From Hyphomicrobiales bacterium (GTDB lineage: Bacteria; Pseudomonadota; Alphaproteobacteria; Rhizobiales; Rhizobiaceae), in contig RXJA01000073.1 of assembly GCA_003963455.1 (NCBI GenBank), positions 1-40,303 on the forward strand: a stretch of DNA of 40,303 bases. Direction: 5' to 3'. A model generated the notes under the pieces. That model worked only from the letters and a program-made list of their open reading frames with translations, was not told where the DNA came from and did no database searches. The translations under genes and the position numbers were made by a program. Positions 1-7,144 of the stretch are shown here, one piece after another (position 1 is the first letter of the stretch; every line of letters begins with the position of its first letter).

Positions 1-392
1 AGCCGGGCGGCAACGGCAGCCTCAGCGGCCAGGGCGTGACGATCTTCCTGATGGAGAACTCGCAGCTCTACATCAACGCCAACGAGCAGGTGAACCTCTC
101 GCCGCCGACCAGCGGCCCCTACGCCGGCATCACCATCTACCAGGCCCACGGCAACACACAGGCGCTGACGCTGAACGGCGGATCCGGCTCGGTGGTCAGC
201 GGGTTCATCTACGCCCCGGACGCCGCCATCACCTATGCCGGAAATTCGGACATGAACGCCCAGGGCAGCTGCCTGCGGCTGGTCGGCGACACCGTCACGA
301 TGACGGGGAGCTCGGCGGTGAAGTCGGACTGCACGGCCGAACTCGGGAACCGCGAGATGTATGCGGGCCGGATGATCACCCTGGCGAAATGA
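1..392 (+). CDS. C-terminal part of a TadG-like / DUF7305-type surface protein (5' end outside window)
   Basis: The frame is open from the first complete codon at base 3 to a TGA at 390-392, so the gene starts before the window. The visible 129 or so residues are rich in Gly, Ser, Thr and Asn and look like a beta-structured extracellular domain: alternating hydrophobic and polar stretches, a segment reading GFIYAPDAAITYAG, and two cysteines (GSCLRL and KSDCTAE) that could form a disulfide. This resembles the C-terminus of rhizobial TadG-like Flp-pilus proteins, but I infer that from composition and the 'YAP...' and terminal 'CT.ELG....YAGR' pattern, not from a search. No signal or membrane segment is visible because the N-terminus is missing. 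The GTG at 36 is internal. Confidence 0.5.
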   Translation, partial: PGGNGSLSGQGVTIFLMENSQLYINANEQVNLSPPTSGPYAGITIYQAHGNTQALTLNGGSGSVVSGFIYAPDAAITYAGNSDMNAQGSCLRLVGDTVTMTGSSAVKSDCTAELGNREMYAGRMITLAK

Positions 393-412
393 GCGCCGAT
401 CCCTTCCGAGGA

Positions 413-649
413 TCACGACCCGCCCAAAATGTCGGCGCCGGGCTGCTCGTCGAAGAGCACCGCGCAACCGCGCCCGAGCGCCACTTGCGTCAAGGCCTTG
501 GTCGCGTCCTCGTCCGACGAGACGAAATCGCCCGTCAGCACGCGCAGTTCCTCGACGGCCCTGGACATGGGCACGAGGCGGCCGGCGGAACGGTCGCTCG
601 CGCATGCGTCGATCACGCACAAAAGATCGATGAGTTCGAAATTATCCAT
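413..649 (-). CDS. Small hypothetical protein, 78 aa
   Basis: The proposed protein starts MDNFELIDLLCVIDACASD and ends in DILGGS. The start is set by a strong Shine-Dalgarno (GGAGG) about 6 bases before the ATG at 649. The frame stays open upstream to 919, and an ATG at 664 is possible, but neither has a comparable ribosome site. The sequence is acidic and mostly helical, with two cysteines near the N-terminus (LCVIDAC) and one near the C-terminus (GRGCAVLF). There is no signal peptide or membrane segment. I do not recognise a family. It faces the TadG-like gene and their ends are 20 bases apart, so the two genes converge. Small soluble proteins of this kind are common and unannotated in Mesorhizobium. 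Confidence 0.55.
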   Translation of the reverse strand: MDNFELIDLLCVIDACASDRSAGRLVPMSRAVEELRVLTGDFVSSDEDATKALTQVALGRGCAVLFDEQPGADILGGS

Positions 650-1200
650 GGCGGCCTCCGCCATCGCATCCCTTCGCTCAATCAACGGCGTGAGGCGCGG
701 ACTGGTTCCTGCTCCGGATTCATCCTGCGGTCTTGCCGGCGCGAGCTTGAGCCGATGCGGGCCGGCAGGCATGGCTCGATACGGGCCTTGCGTACCGATC
801 CGAGCCCCATGCTGAGCCATGGCGGCCCTGCCGAAGACAAGGAAGATAAGTAAGACACGGTCGACCACCGCCACAAGCCGCGCGCCAAATACGGTCGCAA
901 TCATCCAGCCGGGTTGCACGGCCAGACTCCAGGAGCGATCCCAAGGGAAGGCGTGCCCGCCATATCGCAGGAATGGCGGGCACGCTTCGGCCGGCCGCCG
1001 GTGAAGGGACTTTGTCCGGCGGCTTGCCAGCCAAATGCATTGAGGGCGATGTCGTTGCGTCGAAATCAGCCCCTCGGGCCTCTGCGTTGGAGGAGTGAGA
1101 CTTCAGTCCGAACATAGCCCTGGACCGTCGCCCGAGGCCGGAACAATCGCCCTCCGCCGCCGTTGCCCAGCCATCGAAATCGGCGAAAGGAGAGGAAGTC
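650..1200. other. 551-base stretch without a convincing gene
   Basis: Open frames exist on both strands, but none has a ribosome site or a recognisable protein. The segment lies between two divergent small genes and should hold their promoters. Its one clear structure is the perfect inverted repeat at 951-985. A long minus-strand frame (720-1625) runs antisense to the 1201 gene and has a low-complexity product; I treat it as spurious. Confidence 0.5.
951..985. repeat. Perfect 12-bp inverted repeat (orphan hairpin)
   Basis: The arms GCGTGCCCGCCA (951-962) and TGGCGGGCACGC (974-985) are exactly complementary around an 11-base loop. Transcribed RNA would fold into a very stable stem. No T-run follows on the plus strand (TTCGGCC). 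On the minus strand the stem is followed by CTTCCCTTGGG, which is weakly terminator-like. No gene ends here, so it may end an unannotated small RNA or be a protein-binding palindrome. Confidence 0.6.
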
Positions 1201-1434
1201 ATGGCCGACGGACCTACAGTTGTGAACACGGGCGGCGGAGGCGGCGGCGGAACCGCGGTCGCGGTCGTGCTTGCCATCGTCGTGATCGTTGGGTTGCTGT
1301 TTATGACCGGCATCATCAACATCAGCGGCGGAGGCGGATCGAAGGACGTGAACATCAAGGTTGACGCCCCCAAGATCGAGGCGCCGGCAGCGCCGGCCAA
1401 TACGCCTGCGCCTGCCCCGGCTAGCGGCGGCTGA
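1201..1434 (+). CDS. Small glycine-rich single-pass membrane protein, 77 aa
   Basis: The ATG at 1201 follows a good purine-rich ribosome site (GAAAGGAGAGGAAGTC). Layout: residues 1-17 are a short N-terminus with a run of seven glycines; residues about 18-40 are one strongly hydrophobic transmembrane helix (AVAVVLAIVVIVGLLFMTGI); then a second glycine run (SGGGGS); then a charged stretch (KDVNIKVDAPKIEA) and a Pro/Ala-rich tail. It has no cleavage site, so it is probably an inner-membrane anchored protein whose Pro/Ala tail extends into the periplasm or cytoplasm. The family is not known to me. It stands alone, and two hairpins follow, the second being a typical terminator, so it is probably monocistronic. 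Confidence 0.75.
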   Translation: MADGPTVVNTGGGGGGGTAVAVVLAIVVIVGLLFMTGIINISGGGGSKDVNIKVDAPKIEAPAAPANTPAPAPASGG

Positions 1435-1453
1435 TCGTCGCGAAACGCAGCCG

Positions 1454-1527
1454 CTCGCCCGGCAGGGCGAGGGTTGACGCTACTCCACATCCGGCCCGCG
1501 TGTTCTGTTGAACCGCGGGCCTTTCTT
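1454..1527 (+). terminator. Tandem hairpins, the second a Rho-independent terminator
   Basis: First stem: CTCGCCC (1454-1460), loop GGCA, GGGCGAG (1465-1471). Second stem: GGCCCGCG (1493-1500) pairs with CGCGGGCC (1514-1521) around a 13-base loop and is followed by TTCTTG. Both lie just downstream of the 77-aa membrane protein gene and probably end its transcript. Confidence 0.75.
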
Positions 1528-1777
1528 GTACCCGCTCCACCTTTCAGATGGCGTCGAGCACGTCCGTCCATTACCCAAGCAACTCCTGGCCGCGCCAGCG
1601 CGGCTGACAGAAAAGCAGCAGACAATCAGCCGTGCATCGACTGCCGATAAGATGCGCCAAGAATTTGCGCGGGTCGGCGTCCATTACATTAGCATTTGCT
1701 CATAATAAGGCGTATGAAGAGGGCGCGGTCGCCGACGATCGCAACGTCGGGCGCCGCTTCACGCATGGGAGGAAACC

Positions 1778-2158
1778 ATGGCCGAAGTCGCAATGAAGGT
1801 GACGAAACTCGAATCCAAATCGCACGACAATCCCGACGAGGTCCGCGCGCCCGCCAAGACGCGTGTCGAAATCGTCCGGCTGCCGGGCTATACGCTCGGG
1901 CGGATGAACATACAGCCGGGCTGGAAGTGGTCCGAATGCGTGAAGCCGGTGGTCAAGACCGACAGCTGCCAGGTCTCGCATGTCGGCTATGTCGTGTCCG
2001 GCTCGATCACGGTGCGGATGACCGACGGCACGCAGAGGACCTTCGCGGCCGGCAGTTCCTACACCATCCCGCCCGGCCATGACGCCTGGGTGGAAGGCAA
2101 CCAGCCGTTCCAGTGCATCGAGGTGCTGAGCGCCGAGCAATACGCCAAGCCGGCATAG
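1778..2158 (+). CDS. Cupin-domain protein, 126 aa
   Basis: A single conserved beta-barrel (cupin_2-like) protein. The start at 1778 is supported by GGGAGGAAACC directly upstream. Visible cupin features are 'PGWKWSECVKP...' followed by 'CQVSHVGYVVSGSITVRMTDG' (motif 1 region, with the usual G(x)5HxH replaced by a looser set around His-68) and 'FAAGSSYTIPPGHDAWVEG' (motif 2, PxGxxH-like). Metal ligands are therefore incomplete compared with a classical dioxygenase cupin, so a binding or isomerase-type role is as likely as catalysis. No signal peptide. It is transcribed alone, with a 343-base gap on its left and dinB on its right. Confidence 0.8.
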   Translation: MAEVAMKVTKLESKSHDNPDEVRAPAKTRVEIVRLPGYTLGRMNIQPGWKWSECVKPVVKTDSCQVSHVGYVVSGSITVRMTDGTQRTFAAGSSYTIPPGHDAWVEGNQPFQCIEVLSAEQYAKPA

Positions 2159-2194
2159 CGCGAACGGCCGCCCTCATTTTCGGAAAGCGGAGAA

Positions 2195-2220
2195 CGGGGC
2201 GCCATGGGCGGCGCGCCCCG
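2195..2220 (+). terminator. Possible hairpin terminator after the cupin gene
   Basis: CGGGGCGC (2195-2202) is exactly complementary to GCGCCCCG (2213-2220) around a 10-base loop, 36 bases past the cupin stop. No T-run follows, so it may be a Rho-assisted end or only an mRNA-stabilising stem. Confidence 0.35.
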
Positions 2221-2322
2221 TGTAGCCGCGGCACGATCTCCCCAGGGAGTATCGCGCAAGCTGCGCTCCATCCACGGCTGTAGCTTCAGGTTGTGGAAAC
2301 TTGCACGATCGAGCGTGGCGGC

Positions 2323-2356
2323 TTGACAGAGAGCCTCTTTTGTTCTCTTTATGTTC
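2323..2356 (+). promoter_or_regulatory. SOS promoter of dinB with an alphaproteobacterial LexA box
   Basis: A consensus -35 element TTGACA lies at 2323-2328 and a -10-like CTTTAT at 2347-2352, 18 bases apart. Across the -10 lies GTTC-TCTTTAT-GTTC (2342-2356), an exact match to the direct-repeat SOS box GTTC-N7-GTTC bound by LexA in Rhizobiales and other alphaproteobacteria. LexA bound there would block the polymerase, so dinB should be induced by DNA damage. The box lies about 70 bases before the chosen ATG at 2425, which supports that start over the longer frame, whose upstream part would overlap the promoter. Confidence 0.85.
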
Positions 2357-2424
2357 TCTCAATTCCCCTTGCAACAGATGCAGCTAATGCTGCAACGCCA
2401 CACAAATGGCCATGGGAGCGCGCG

Positions 2425-3687
2425 ATGGCCGCCACGAAGACCGCTGCGCCCGCCACCATCCTGCATGCCGATCTCGATGCCTTCTATGCCTCGGTCGAAC
2501 AGTTGCTCGACCCGTCGCTGCGCGGCAAGCCGATCGCCGTCGGCGGCGGCGTGGTGCTGGCCGCGTCCTATGAGGCCAAGGTGTTCGGCGTGCGCGGCGG
2601 CATGCCGGGCCGCAAGGCGCGCGAACTCTGCCCGCGGCTGATCTTCGTCGGCGGCCATTTTTCCGAGTACCAGCGCCTCGGCGACGCCGCGATCAAGGTG
2701 CTCGACGATTTCACGCCACTGGTGGAGCGCATCTCGATCGACGAGGCCTTCGCCGACGTCGCCGGCTGCACGCATCTGTTCGGGCCGCCAGAGGAGATCG
2801 CGCAAAAGATCCGCGAGCGCGTGAAGGCCGAGCTCGGCCTGCCGATCTCGATTGGCGTGGCGCGGACGAAGCATCTCGCCAAGATCGCCTCGCAGGTGGC
2901 CAAGCCCGACGGGCTGGTGGTGGTCGAGCCCGGCACCGAGCTCGAATTCCTGCACGACCTGCCCGTCACGCTGATGTGGGGCGTCGGCCCGGCGACGAAA
3001 GCGCGGCTCGCCGAGATCGGCGTCGAGACGATCGGGCAGCTTGCGCGCACGCATAGCGGCGCGCTGGAGCGGCTGATCGGCCATGCCGCCGGCCAGAAGC
3101 TCGCGGCGCTTGCCTGGAACCAAGACCCGCGAAAACTGGAGACGCATCGCCGCGCGATCTCGGCCGGCGCGCAATCGGCGCTGGGCCGGAAGCCGGCGGT
3201 GCCGCGCGTCGTCGTGCCGACGCTGCTGCATCTGGCCGACCGCGTCGCCAGCCGCCTGCGCGCCAGGGACCGGCCCGGGCGAACGGTGACGGTGCGCGTT
3301 CGCTTCGCCGACATGCGCGCCGTCACCCGCTCGATCACGCTCGACCAGCCGATCCAGGCGACCGCGATGCTGGCCGAGATCGCCGGGGAGCTGGTGCGCG
3401 GCGTGCTGGCCGCCCATCCGGGCGAGCGCGACATCTCACTGCTCGCCATCTCCGTCTCGCATCTGGAGGAGACGCCTGAGCTGCAGCTCGAACTGCCGCT
3501 CGGCCTGGCCGACGAGAAGCTCAAGCCCGGCAGCCGCAAGGGTCTCGCGCGCTTCGGCGCCGACCGCGCCATCGACAAGATCCGCCAGCGCTTCGGCAGG
3601 CAAGCCGTCGGCTACGGCACGGTGGCGCTGGAAGGCCCGCGCTCGGTGCCGGACGGGTTCCGCGAGCTGGCGGAGAAGGAGCTGTGA
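2425..3687 (+). CDS. dinB: DNA polymerase IV (Y-family translesion polymerase), 420 aa
   Basis: Error-prone polymerase that bypasses damaged bases. All catalytic parts are present: ADLDAF with metal ligand Asp16 at the N-terminus, the SIDEAF motif with Asp106 and Glu107 in the palm, and the fingers/palm segment PISIGVARTKHLAKIASQVAKP, followed by a helix-hairpin-helix thumb (LMWGVGPATKARLAEIGVETIGQLA) and the little-finger domain. Intact catalytic residues rule out the inactive ImuB relative. Near residue 357 a QLELPL segment could be the beta-clamp contact. The C-terminus carries the FGADRAIDKIRQRFG extension common in rhizobial DinB. The start is ATG 2425 (GGGAG upstream); the frame is open to 2293, but that region contains the SOS promoter. 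Not in an operon with neighbours. Confidence 0.95.
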   Translation: MAATKTAAPATILHADLDAFYASVEQLLDPSLRGKPIAVGGGVVLAASYEAKVFGVRGGMPGRKARELCPRLIFVGGHFSEYQRLGDAAIKVLDDFTPLVERISIDEAFADVAGCTHLFGPPEEIAQKIRERVKAELGLPISIGVARTKHLAKIASQVAKPDGLVVVEPGTELEFLHDLPVTLMWGVGPATKARLAEIGVETIGQLARTHSGALERLIGHAAGQKLAALAWNQDPRKLETHRRAISAGAQSALGRKPAVPRVVVPTLLHLADRVASRLRARDRPGRTVTVRVRFADMRAVTRSITLDQPIQATAMLAEIAGELVRGVLAAHPGERDISLLAISVSHLEETPELQLELPLGLADEKLKPGSRKGLARFGADRAIDKIRQRFGRQAVGYGTVALEGPRSVPDGFRELAEKEL

Positions 3688-3847
3688 GGGATGATGGTCA
3701 GCTATTCCGCGCCCCCACGGGGGTGGGCGAGGAACCCAGGCGCCGCGACGCCGAAATTCCGCGATTCCGCAGGTTGCCAGAAGATCGGCGCTGGATTGCA
3801 TTATACGCCGGAGCAACTCATCCCAGCCGAGAGATCGGAGTCATTCG

Positions 3848-5098
3848 ATGGCCAGTGAGACGGCAGCGCCGGATGCCGAGGCCGCGCCACCCGGCACCGA
3901 CGCCAAAGCCGAGCGCTACAATCTCGGCCTTTGCCTGTCGGGCGGCGGCTACCGCGCCATGCTGTTCCATGCCGGCGCGCTGTGCCGTCTCAACGAGGCC
4001 GGGCTGCTCGAAAAACTGGACATGGTGAGTTCGGTCTCGGGCGGCTCGATCGCGGCCGGGCTGCTGGCGGTGCTTTGGCCCCGTTTCGTTTTCGCGGGCG
4101 GCGTCGCCACCAATTTTCATATCTATCTCGACAGGATACTGGAATTCTCGCAGGTCTTCCTCGACGCGCCGTCGATCTTCAAGGGCCTGTTCAACCCGTT
4201 TTCCAGCGCGGCGCGCGAAGTCGCCGCCGGCTACGAGAAACACCTGTTCGCCGGCTCGGGGCCGACGCTGAAGAGCCTGCCGGAAAAGCCGTGGTTCGTG
4301 TTCTGCTCCAGCAATCTCGACACCGGCTCGCTGTTCAGGCTGTCGCGGCGCTACATCGCCGACTACCGCATCGGCGTCGCCTACCAGGCCGACCTGCCGG
4401 TCGCGACAGCGGTTGCCGCCTCGTCGGCCTTCCCGCCTTTCCTGTCGCCGCTCCGGCTCGACCTCACGCCTTTCGCCTGGAAGAACGATAAGCTCGACCC
4501 CAGCGTCGGCGCGCCGGTGCCGCCTGCCCGCGCCGTGCTCACCGATGGCGGCGTCTACGACAATCACGGCATCGAGCCGGCGCTGAAGCGCTGCCGCTGG
4601 CTGCTGGTGAGCGACGCGGGCGCGCCGTGGCAGGCTTCCAGCGCGGGCTACTGGAACTGGTTCTCGCAGTTGAAGCGCGTCGCCGACACCACCGACAACC
4701 AGGTGCGCTCGCTCAGGCGCCGCGATCTCGTGGCGCGTTTCCAGGCCGCCAAGGACGCCGACGATCGCGGCCTGCCCAATGACGCGACCCGGCCCGACTA
4801 TGCGGCGACGCGCGGCGTCTTCTGGTCGATCGCCAGCAGGCCGGTCGCGACCGAGCCGGCTTTCGTTCAGACCGCCGCCGCCGCGCCGGCGGATATCGCC
4901 ACCGCGCTGCATTTCCTGGGCAGCAAGGAGACGGTCGACCTGGTGAACTGGGGCTATTACGCCGCCGACCAGGCGTTGCGCGCCTGGTACGAGCCGGCGG
5001 TCGCCGCCGGCAAGGGCGTGCCGCTGAAGGCGGGCGACGTGAAGCCGGGACGATGCGCAAGGGCGTCGAAAGCGCTGATGAGCGCGTTCAAGGTGTGA
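3848..5098 (+). CDS. Patatin-like phospholipase / acyl hydrolase, 416 aa
   Basis: A serine lipid acyl hydrolase with the Ser-Asp dyad of the patatin family. GGGYRA (residues 32-37) is the glycine-rich oxyanion loop. SVSGGS with the likely nucleophile Ser64 is the nucleophile elbow; the usual first Gly of GxSxG is Ser here, a known variant in SVSGGS-type bacterial patatins. LTDGGVYDN holds the catalytic Asp at about 233 in the DGG motif. There is no signal peptide or transmembrane helix, so it is probably cytoplasmic or peripherally membrane-bound. The start ATG 3848 has CGGAG about 9 bases upstream. It is monocistronic, with dinB about 160 bases upstream. The true substrate, phospholipid or other ester, cannot be read from the sequence. 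Confidence 0.88.
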   Translation: MASETAAPDAEAAPPGTDAKAERYNLGLCLSGGGYRAMLFHAGALCRLNEAGLLEKLDMVSSVSGGSIAAGLLAVLWPRFVFAGGVATNFHIYLDRILEFSQVFLDAPSIFKGLFNPFSSAAREVAAGYEKHLFAGSGPTLKSLPEKPWFVFCSSNLDTGSLFRLSRRYIADYRIGVAYQADLPVATAVAASSAFPPFLSPLRLDLTPFAWKNDKLDPSVGAPVPPARAVLTDGGVYDNHGIEPALKRCRWLLVSDAGAPWQASSAGYWNWFSQLKRVADTTDNQVRSLRRRDLVARFQAAKDADDRGLPNDATRPDYAATRGVFWSIASRPVATEPAFVQTAAAAPADIATALHFLGSKETVDLVNWGYYAADQALRAWYEPAVAAGKGVPLKAGDVKPGRCARASKALMSAFKV

Positions 5099-5130
5099 GC
5101 TGCTGTTCCTCGCCCCTCGGCACCTTCTCG

Positions 5131-5290
5131 CTTTATCTGCCGTGGCCAGCCAATGGGACATTCCCGAATAACGCCAACTGCTTGCAGAGGTCGATCCCAA
5201 GACCGGGGCGTTGATCAACTATGAGGTCGAGCACGATTTTCGTCGTCCTGGGCATCGTGATGCTTCTAACCCCGCGCACACTTCGCCGGG
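5131..5290 (+). pseudogene. Relic of a HisKA_2-type sensor kinase PAS domain
   Basis: Translating from TGG at 5153 gives WDIPE-stop-RQLLAEV...NYEVEHDF, which aligns without gaps over 27 codons with WDIPALRLLLEKI...GFEVEHDF of the intact kinase encoded at 19483-20538. The remnant has a TAA stop inside, and after EVEHDF the frame shifts: MLLTPRTLRRG then matches MLLNARKVRYD of the intact gene. Upstream, CTTTATCTGCCGTGGCCAG resembles the kinase's LYALGDGQ codons with an extra CCA. Both the start and the catalytic half are missing. This family signature (WDIP...LLE...EVEHDFP.IGRR.MLLNAR) is typical of rhizobial HisKA_2/HWE kinases. I infer an old partial duplication or a deleted orthologue, not a functional gene. 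Confidence 0.75.
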
Positions 5291-5432
5291 GCAGACTCTG
5301 CCATCTATTAGATATTTCTTTTACAGCGACAATTAATACAAATTCAGACAATAGTGCTGCTATTTTATCACAGACTCCGTACAAGAATATAAATACAGTC
5401 TAGGCTGGATTTTCTTGTTGGGGATCACGTTC
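5291..5432 (+). promoter_or_regulatory. AT-rich leader before the outer-membrane protein gene
   Basis: Base composition drops sharply in 5305-5400 (for example TTTTACAGCGACAATTAATACAA), unlike the GC-rich flanks. Such AT-rich leaders usually hold the promoter of rhizobial porin genes. GTTGGGGATCACGTTC gives a GGGGA ribosome site before the ATG at 5433. No specific -35/-10 pair stands out enough to assign. Confidence 0.4.
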
Positions 5433-6188
5433 ATGAAGAGATTTATCGCAGTTGCCGCGCTGGCCGGCCTCAGCGCCACCGCCGCTTCGGCGGCGGACAT
5501 GGCTGGCCCGGTCGCCGGGTCGGCCTACGATTGGAGCGGCTTTTACGCCGGCGCCCATATCGGCGTGGCCAATGGCCACATCAAGGCGACGGACGCACAG
5601 CAGCCCGATGGCGGATTCTACACCGATACCGGCGGAGCGGGATCGACGTTCAATTTCAACGATACGAACGTCGCCGGTGGCGCGCACATAGGCTACCAGG
5701 CTCAGTGGAACCAATTTGTCCTCGGCGGCGAGGCGACCTGGACCGCAACCGGAATCGACAAGACGATCACCAGCCCCTACTTTCCGCTCAGCGACACCGA
5801 GACCGGCAAGCTGAAGCATTACGCTACGGTGGTTGGCCGGATTGGGTATGCCTTCGACCGCTTCATGGTTTATGCCAAGGGCGGTTATGCCGGCGGTGAA
5901 GTAAGCTTCAGGGCGTATGATTGTTGTACCCTGGCCCAAGGGGTCGGCTACGAGCAAAGCGGATGGCAGAACGGCTATGCGGTCGGCGCGGGGATCGACT
6001 ACGCTCTGACCGATAAGCTGGTGCTTGGCGTCGACTACACGCATATCGATCTCGGTTCGAAGACCAGAACCGGGAACAACGTGTTCGACGACGGCTCGCT
6101 CGGCTCCAATCCCGAGACTTTCAAGGTCAAGGCTCGAGCCGACGCCGTCATGGCACGCCTCACCTATAAATTCGGCGCGGGTTTTTAG
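5433..6188 (+). CDS. Outer-membrane beta-barrel protein of the Omp25/Omp31 type, 251 aa
   Basis: The start is ATG 5433, giving MKRFIAVAALAGLSATAASA as a Sec signal peptide with cleavage before ADMAGP. The mature part begins with the family hallmark YDWSGFYAGAHIG and shows repeated amphipathic strands with alternating aromatics (GGAHIGYQAQWNQFVLGGEATW, TVVGRIGYAFDRFMVYAKGGYAGG, VGAGIDYALTDKLVLGVDYTHIDLG), ending in ADAVMARLTYKFGAGF, a C-terminal strand with terminal Phe as used for outer-membrane insertion. It is an eight-stranded porin-like protein of the surface-antigen family common in Brucella and rhizobia. Two adjacent cysteines (DCCT) in a loop are unusual. Monocistronic. Confidence 0.92.
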   Translation: MKRFIAVAALAGLSATAASAADMAGPVAGSAYDWSGFYAGAHIGVANGHIKATDAQQPDGGFYTDTGGAGSTFNFNDTNVAGGAHIGYQAQWNQFVLGGEATWTATGIDKTITSPYFPLSDTETGKLKHYATVVGRIGYAFDRFMVYAKGGYAGGEVSFRAYDCCTLAQGVGYEQSGWQNGYAVGAGIDYALTDKLVLGVDYTHIDLGSKTRTGNNVFDDGSLGSNPETFKVKARADAVMARLTYKFGAGF

Positions 6189-6404
6189 TCTGGCCGAATC
6201 CAAAGTTCTCCGAAGCTGGCAGAGGCCCGTAGCTTTCGCGCAACGGGCTTCCAATAACGAAGATCACTTGTCGTTTGAGCCGCTTGGCCCCTTGTGGGAT
6301 TAGCATTTCTGCCGCTTTCGCCAGCGGCCCTCCTGGCGCAATCCAACCCGGTTCATCCCCTCTCCGGTCTGTGCTAACAGAAGCGCCTTCCGCAATTCCA
6401 ACCA

Positions 6405-7121
6405 ATGGACAGCGATATGGCAGGCGAAAAGGTAGCTCTGGTTACGGCGGGCGGCAGCGGCATGGGTGCTGCGGCGGCCAGGCGCCTGGCGGCGGACGGC
6501 TTCAAGGTCGGCGTGCTCTCCTCCTCCGGCAAGGGCGAGGCGCTGGGCAAGGAGCTCGGCGGCTTCGGCGTCACCGGCTCCAACCAGTCGAATGAGGACC
6601 TGAAGCGCCTCACCGAGGGCGCGCTCGATCGCTGGGGCCGGATCGACGTGCTGGTCAACAGCGCCGGCCACGGGCCGCGCGCGCAGATCATCGAGATCAG
6701 CGACGAGGACTGGCACAAGGGCATCGACACCTATTTCCTCAACGCCGTGCGCCCGACGCGGCTGGTGACGCCGGTGATGCAGAGCCAGAAATCGGGCGCG
6801 ATCATCAACATCTCGACCGCCTGGGCGTTCGAGCCGAGCGCGATGTTCCCCACCTCGGCCGTGGCGCGCGCCGGGCTTGCCGCCTTCACCAAGATCTTCG
6901 CCGACACCTACGCGGCCGACAACATCCGCATGAACAACGTGCTGCCCGGCTGGATCGACAGCCTGCCGACGACGAACGAGCGCCGCGACAGCGTGCCGAT
7001 GAAGCGCTACGGCACATCGGAAGAGATCGCCGCGACGATCTCGTTCCTCGCCTCGGACGGGGCCGCCTACATCACGGGACAGAACATCCGCGTCGACGGC
7101 GGCATCACCAGGGCGCTGTGA
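6405..7121 (+). CDS. SDR-family oxidoreductase with a non-canonical active site, 238 aa
   Basis: A Rossmann-fold short-chain dehydrogenase/reductase. The cofactor motif TAGGSGMG (residues 14-21), NSAG in the central strand, IINIS with the conserved Ser, and the C-terminal cap DGAAYITGQNIRVDGG are all present. The catalytic YxxxK, expected after the Ser, is replaced by SAVAR (Ser151...Arg155) in TSAVARAGLAAF, so the classical Tyr/Lys proton relay is missing. The enzyme may use other residues, may be a non-catalytic member, or may belong to a known SxxxR subgroup. The start is uncertain: ATG 6405 and ATG 6417 (MAGEK) are both possible and neither has a strong ribosome site. It stands alone, with 216 bases of gene-free sequence before it. 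Confidence 0.88.
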   Translation: MDSDMAGEKVALVTAGGSGMGAAAARRLAADGFKVGVLSSSGKGEALGKELGGFGVTGSNQSNEDLKRLTEGALDRWGRIDVLVNSAGHGPRAQIIEISDEDWHKGIDTYFLNAVRPTRLVTPVMQSQKSGAIINISTAWAFEPSAMFPTSAVARAGLAAFTKIFADTYAADNIRMNNVLPGWIDSLPTTNERRDSVPMKRYGTSEEIAATISFLASDGAAYITGQNIRVDGGITRAL

Positions 7122-7144
7122 GGTGAAGCGGGCGCCGCCTCAGA

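Noticed and set aside
3712..3723. CCCCC-AC-GGGGG after dinB as a terminator
   Set aside because: The two-base loop cannot close over a full stem, and no T-run follows.
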